Source: Agromyces ramosus
GTDB lineage: Bacteria > Actinomycetota > Actinomycetes > Actinomycetales > Microbacteriaceae
DNA length: 64,000 bases
Reading direction: 5' to 3'
Assembly: GCF_004216665.1 (NCBI RefSeq)
Contig: NZ_SGWY01000004.1
Span: 339,468-403,467 of the forward strand
Part shown: piece after piece, positions 61,167 to 64,000 of the stretch
Position numbering within the stretch: the stretch's first letter is position 1
How the letters are laid out: each line of letters begins with the position of its first letter
Notes under the pieces: model-generated
Database searches by the model: none
What the model saw: only the letters and a program-made list of their open reading frames with translations
What the model was told of the DNA's origin: nothing
Translations under genes and position numbers: made by a program

Positions 61167-63944
61167 CTACAGGCGCTGCTGGATGTCGGCGATCACCGCC
61201 TCGGCCGCACGGATGACGAGCGCCGCCGCGTCAGCGTCGGTGCGGATCCGGTTCGGGACCTGCTCGACGATGAAGTCGAGCTTGCTCAGCGCGGTGGTGG
61301 TGTCCTCCGCGGCCAGCGCCGCGTCGATCTCCACCAGCGTGTCGCCGAACGACGCCTCAGCACCACGGGTGATGCGGTGGTCGGCCTCGAGGGCGTCGAG
61401 CAGGGCACGGATGTCGCTCGTCGACGTGGTGAACGCCAGCTGGTCGAGCTCGACTCCGCCGGTGCTCGTCACGTACACGCGGTCGGTGCCCTCGGGGACC
61501 TCCACCAGCGGCGACGAGGTCTCCGTCCAGGCGCCGCTCGTGTTCGCGACGTCGATCGTCAGGAACGGCTCGGCGTCGGCGGCACCCCAGCGCAGGGAGA
61601 GCGTGCCGGTGCCGATCGCGCGTGCCTCGACGCCCGTGATCCCGACGAGGTTCACCGGGTCGTACGCCAGCCAGTCGCCCTCGTCGAACGAGGTGACCTT
61701 GCGCACGCCGTGCGCGGTCGTGTCGTCGACGATCTGCGTGCCGCCGCTCGTGGCGTCGGCGTGCTCCGCCTGCAGCTCACGCGGGTTGAGCAGGGTCACC
61801 GCATCGCCCAGGAGGGCCGGTGCGGTCGCGGTGCCGCTGTCGGTGTACGAGGCGCCGATCACACCGTAGATGTTCTCGGTCTCACCGTGCCCCGCCTCGG
61901 ACTGCGTCTCGATGGTGGCGGTGCATCCGCTGCCCGTGAAGAGCGGGTGGGCGTGCGTGTTGTCGTGCCCGAGGCCGTAGCTCCACAGCACCCGGCTGCA
62001 GTCGATCGTCTCCTCGGGGTCGGTGACCTTCACCTCGAAGGCGACCTTGTCGCCCCAGTCGGTGAACGAGCCGTTCTCGGGGGTGATGATCTCCACGATC
62101 GGGGCGGTGTTGCCCACCGTGATCACGACCGAGGTCAGGCTCACGCGTCCGCCGCTGTCGGTCACCCGCACGCGGGCCGTGTACTGACCGTCCTCGGTGT
62201 AGGTGTGGCTGATCTCAGCGGGACCGTCGGTGAACGTGCCGGTGCCCTCGAGGTCCCAGGCGAAGCTCAGCGCGAGGTCGTCGGGGTGGGTGCTGCCCGC
62301 GGCCGAGAAGTCGACCTCGAGCGGGCCGTGGCCCGACGTGACCGACGCGGTGAGGTCGGCGCGGGGGCCCTTCGTGCCCACCACGTAGTCGACCCGGTAC
62401 AGGCCCGCGTCGGGGTTCGGCCGGAAGAAGCCGTCGCCGTAGTCGAGCACGTAGAGCGAGCCGTCGGGACCGAACTCGAAGTCGATCACGTTGTCCCAGA
62501 CCGGCATGCCGGCGGCCGTGAGGGCCGAGTTCGGCAGGAAGTCCTGGATCCTCGTGACCTCGCCGTCGGGGTCGTCCTGCGAGAACACGAAGATGCGGTC
62601 GCGCGAGAACTCGGCCATGAAGGCCTTGCCGTCCCAGTACTCCGGGAACTTCGTCGCCGAGGTGTTCTCCTCGTCGTAGCGGTAGGTCGGGCCGCCCATG
62701 GGCGCCTGGCCGCCGCTGCCGAACTCGGTCCACGGCTGGTGCGTGGGCTGGTCGCCGTACCAGATCTGCGGTGCGGTGGCCGACGGCAGCTGCTGCAGGC
62801 CGGTGTTGTAGGGCGACGGGTTCACGAGCGTTCCGGCGCAGTCGTACCAGCCGCGCACGGTGAGGGTCTCGTAGTCCCAGTTGCTGTAGTTCGCGTTCGG
62901 ACCGTGGCAGAACGGCCAACCGCCGTTGAGCGGAACGGTCGTGGACTGCCACTCGACATAGCCCATCGGCCCGCGCAGGTCGTTCGCGGTTCCCGCGTCG
63001 GGGCCGTAGTCACCCCACGTGAGCGCAGACGTCACCGGGTCGTAGTCGATCCGGAACGGGTTGCGAACGCCCATCACGAAGATCTCCGGGCGTGCCCCGG
63101 CCGTGCCGGGGGCGAAGAGGTTGCCCGATGGGATCGTGTACGAGCCGTCGTCCTGCACGTCGATCCGGAGGATCTTGCCGCGAAGGTCGTTCGAGTTGCC
63201 GGCGCCACGACGCGCGTCGAACCCGGGGTTGAACCCGGGACGGTCGTTCATCGGGGCGTAGCCGCTCGCGCCAGGCGCGCTCGCGGGGGTGTTGTCACCC
63301 GTCGCGAGGAGCACGTTGCCGTCGTTGTCGAAGGCGACGTCGCCGGCGACGTGGCAGCACTGGCCGCGCTGCACCTCGACCTTGATGATCGCCTGCTCCG
63401 TCGACAGGTCGAGCGAGCTCGTCGCGGAGTTCCACTTGAAGCGGCTGAGCTGGTTGTAGCCCTTCCACTGGTTCCAGTAGCTCGCGTCGGCGCCGGCCGG
63501 GAGGCTGTTCGGCGCCGAGCCGGTCGGCGTCGTCGTCGGGTACGGCGCCGTCATGGTGCGGGGCGCGTAGTAGAGGTAGACCCAGCCGTTCTCCTCGAAG
63601 TCGGGGTCGAGGGTGATCGTCTGGAGGCCGTCCTCCGAGTTGGCGTAGACGTCGATGGTGTTGACCACCGTCGTCGTGCCCTGGGCGGGGTCGGTGAGTC
63701 GCACCTGGCCGCCGCGCGTCGTGTGCAGCACGCGCGAGTCGGGCAGCACGGCCATGTCGATCGGCTCGCCGACGTCCTTCGTCAGCGTGACCTTCTCGTA
63801 GTTGGCCCAGGTGGTGGCGGTGATCTCGTCGCCGTGATCCTCGCCGTCGTGGGCATACGCGGCGCCGGCGCTCAACGAGAGCGAGGTCACCGCCAGGAGT
63901 CCGCTGAGCACGAGCGCGCCCAATCGGAATCTGGGTGTGGACAT
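61167..63944 (-). CDS. Secreted PQQ-type sugar/sorbosone dehydrogenase-like protein with PKD, CBM6 and helical tail
   Basis: A 925-residue exported multidomain protein. After a Sec signal (VLSGLLAVTSLSLSAGAAYA) comes a GSDH-type six-bladed propeller, about residues 45-460 (PIDMAVLPDSRVLHTTRGGQ, GCGLQ-like EDGLQTITLDPDF, VMGVRNPFRIDYDP, FEFGPDGSLYVLDYGDGFF). A PKD domain follows (PLEVDFSAAGSTHPDDLALS, HTYTEDGQYTARVRVTD), then an Ig-like segment, a CBM6-like module (LQAEHADATSGGTQIVDDTT, FDEGDWLAYDPVNL) and an ~80-residue helical FIMAH-like tail. It probably binds and may oxidise an extracellular polysaccharide or sugar with PQQ. AAGGAG precedes the ATG. PQQ binding is inferred from the family. 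Confidence 0.9.
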   Translation of the reverse strand: MSTPRFRLGALVLSGLLAVTSLSLSAGAAYAHDGEDHGDEITATTWANYEKVTLTKDVGEPIDMAVLPDSRVLHTTRGGQVRLTDPAQGTTTVVNTIDVYANSEDGLQTITLDPDFEENGWVYLYYAPRTMTAPYPTTTPTGSAPNSLPAGADASYWNQWKGYNQLSRFKWNSATSSLDLSTEQAIIKVEVQRGQCCHVAGDVAFDNDGNVLLATGDNTPASAPGASGYAPMNDRPGFNPGFDARRGAGNSNDLRGKILRIDVQDDGSYTIPSGNLFAPGTAGARPEIFVMGVRNPFRIDYDPVTSALTWGDYGPDAGTANDLRGPMGYVEWQSTTVPLNGGWPFCHGPNANYSNWDYETLTVRGWYDCAGTLVNPSPYNTGLQQLPSATAPQIWYGDQPTHQPWTEFGSGGQAPMGGPTYRYDEENTSATKFPEYWDGKAFMAEFSRDRIFVFSQDDPDGEVTRIQDFLPNSALTAAGMPVWDNVIDFEFGPDGSLYVLDYGDGFFRPNPDAGLYRVDYVVGTKGPRADLTASVTSGHGPLEVDFSAAGSTHPDDLALSFAWDLEGTGTFTDGPAEISHTYTEDGQYTARVRVTDSGGRVSLTSVVITVGNTAPIVEIITPENGSFTDWGDKVAFEVKVTDPEETIDCSRVLWSYGLGHDNTHAHPLFTGSGCTATIETQSEAGHGETENIYGVIGASYTDSGTATAPALLGDAVTLLNPRELQAEHADATSGGTQIVDDTTAHGVRKVTSFDEGDWLAYDPVNLVGITGVEARAIGTGTLSLRWGAADAEPFLTIDVANTSGAWTETSSPLVEVPEGTDRVYVTSTGGVELDQLAFTTSTSDIRALLDALEADHRITRGAEASFGDTLVEIDAALAAEDTTTALSKLDFIVEQVPNRIRTDADAAALVIRAAEAVIADIQQRL

Positions 63945-64000
63945 GGATGTCTCCTTGGAAGAGGGGTGTGATGTGGAACGGATGCCCCGGGCCGGGTTAC

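Noticed and set aside
60336..63971. A 1211-codon open frame antisense to the sugar-dehydrogenase-like gene
   Set aside because: It starts in simple-sequence DNA, translates the octamer array as low-complexity peptide and otherwise mirrors the true gene.

Overview
The window is about 70% GC, densely coded and free of rRNA, tRNA, insertion sequences and prophage. The DNA suggests a Gram-positive actinobacterium: NucS mismatch endonuclease, many putatively leaderless genes, Frc-type sugar transport, an M6 protease and lipoproteins with actinobacterial signal peptides. The constant use of GGATGCC/GGCATCC words points, by inference, to Microbacteriaceae (Agromyces-like). Nothing looks recently acquired; it reads as a chromosomal segment rich in carbohydrate metabolism.

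Layout. (1) 1-3722: two tandem paralogous DUF4062/NB-ARC ATPases, the second cut by the window edge. (2) 3886-14879: a fructan/fructose system. It holds a secreted GH32 fructanase, a GNAT protein and a LacI regulator between, then a fructokinase and LacI regulator divergent from an FrcBCA-type ABC transporter plus a small ABM protein. The same 14-bp palindrome (TGACA-N4-TGTCA) lies in front of the fructanase and twice in the lacI/transporter intergenic region, so these genes look like one regulon: extracellular fructan, free fructose, uptake, phosphorylation. A ~59-bp hairpin tandem repeat array lies between the fructanase and the GNAT gene. (3) 14938-22946: an NAD-dependent epimerase and a TetR regulator sharing a 32-bp palindrome, a secreted M6 protease, a hydrolase, a small lipoprotein, a HAD phosphatase and NucS. 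(4) 23008-29542: an MFS carrier, threonine catabolism (tdh-kbl), a LacI regulator with the same operator as the MFS gene, and a MATE exporter. (5) 29730-42067: secreted LVIVD protein, DUF305 lipoprotein, Ktr potassium uptake, M13 peptidase, beta-lactamase-fold protein, Tat-exported multicopper oxidase, a double alpha/beta hydrolase and a NUDIX enzyme.

(6) 42186-52608 holds the most interesting locus. After an FMN-dependent alpha-hydroxyacid oxidase comes a nine-gene, almost wholly overlapping operon: polyprenyl diphosphate synthase, myo-inositol-phosphate-synthase-like enzyme, UbiA prenyltransferase (EboC), TIM-barrel isomerase, EboA, TatD-like EboB, EboE, phosphodiesterase-like EboF, and IPP isomerase. 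This is an ebo-type cluster in which the usual dehydroquinate-synthase-like EboD is replaced by another NAD-dependent carbocycle-forming enzyme, and which carries its own isoprenoid supply. A prenylated cyclitol product is an inference.

(7) 52680-60181: a ROK regulator, sugar isomerase, Gfo/Idh/MocA oxidoreductase and a ribose/inositol-type ABC transporter, probably uptake and catabolism of a cyclitol or sugar. (8) 60182-61166: a 1-kb non-coding stretch with a 17-copy octamer array. (9) 61167-63944: a large secreted PQQ-type sugar dehydrogenase-like protein with PKD and CBM6 modules.
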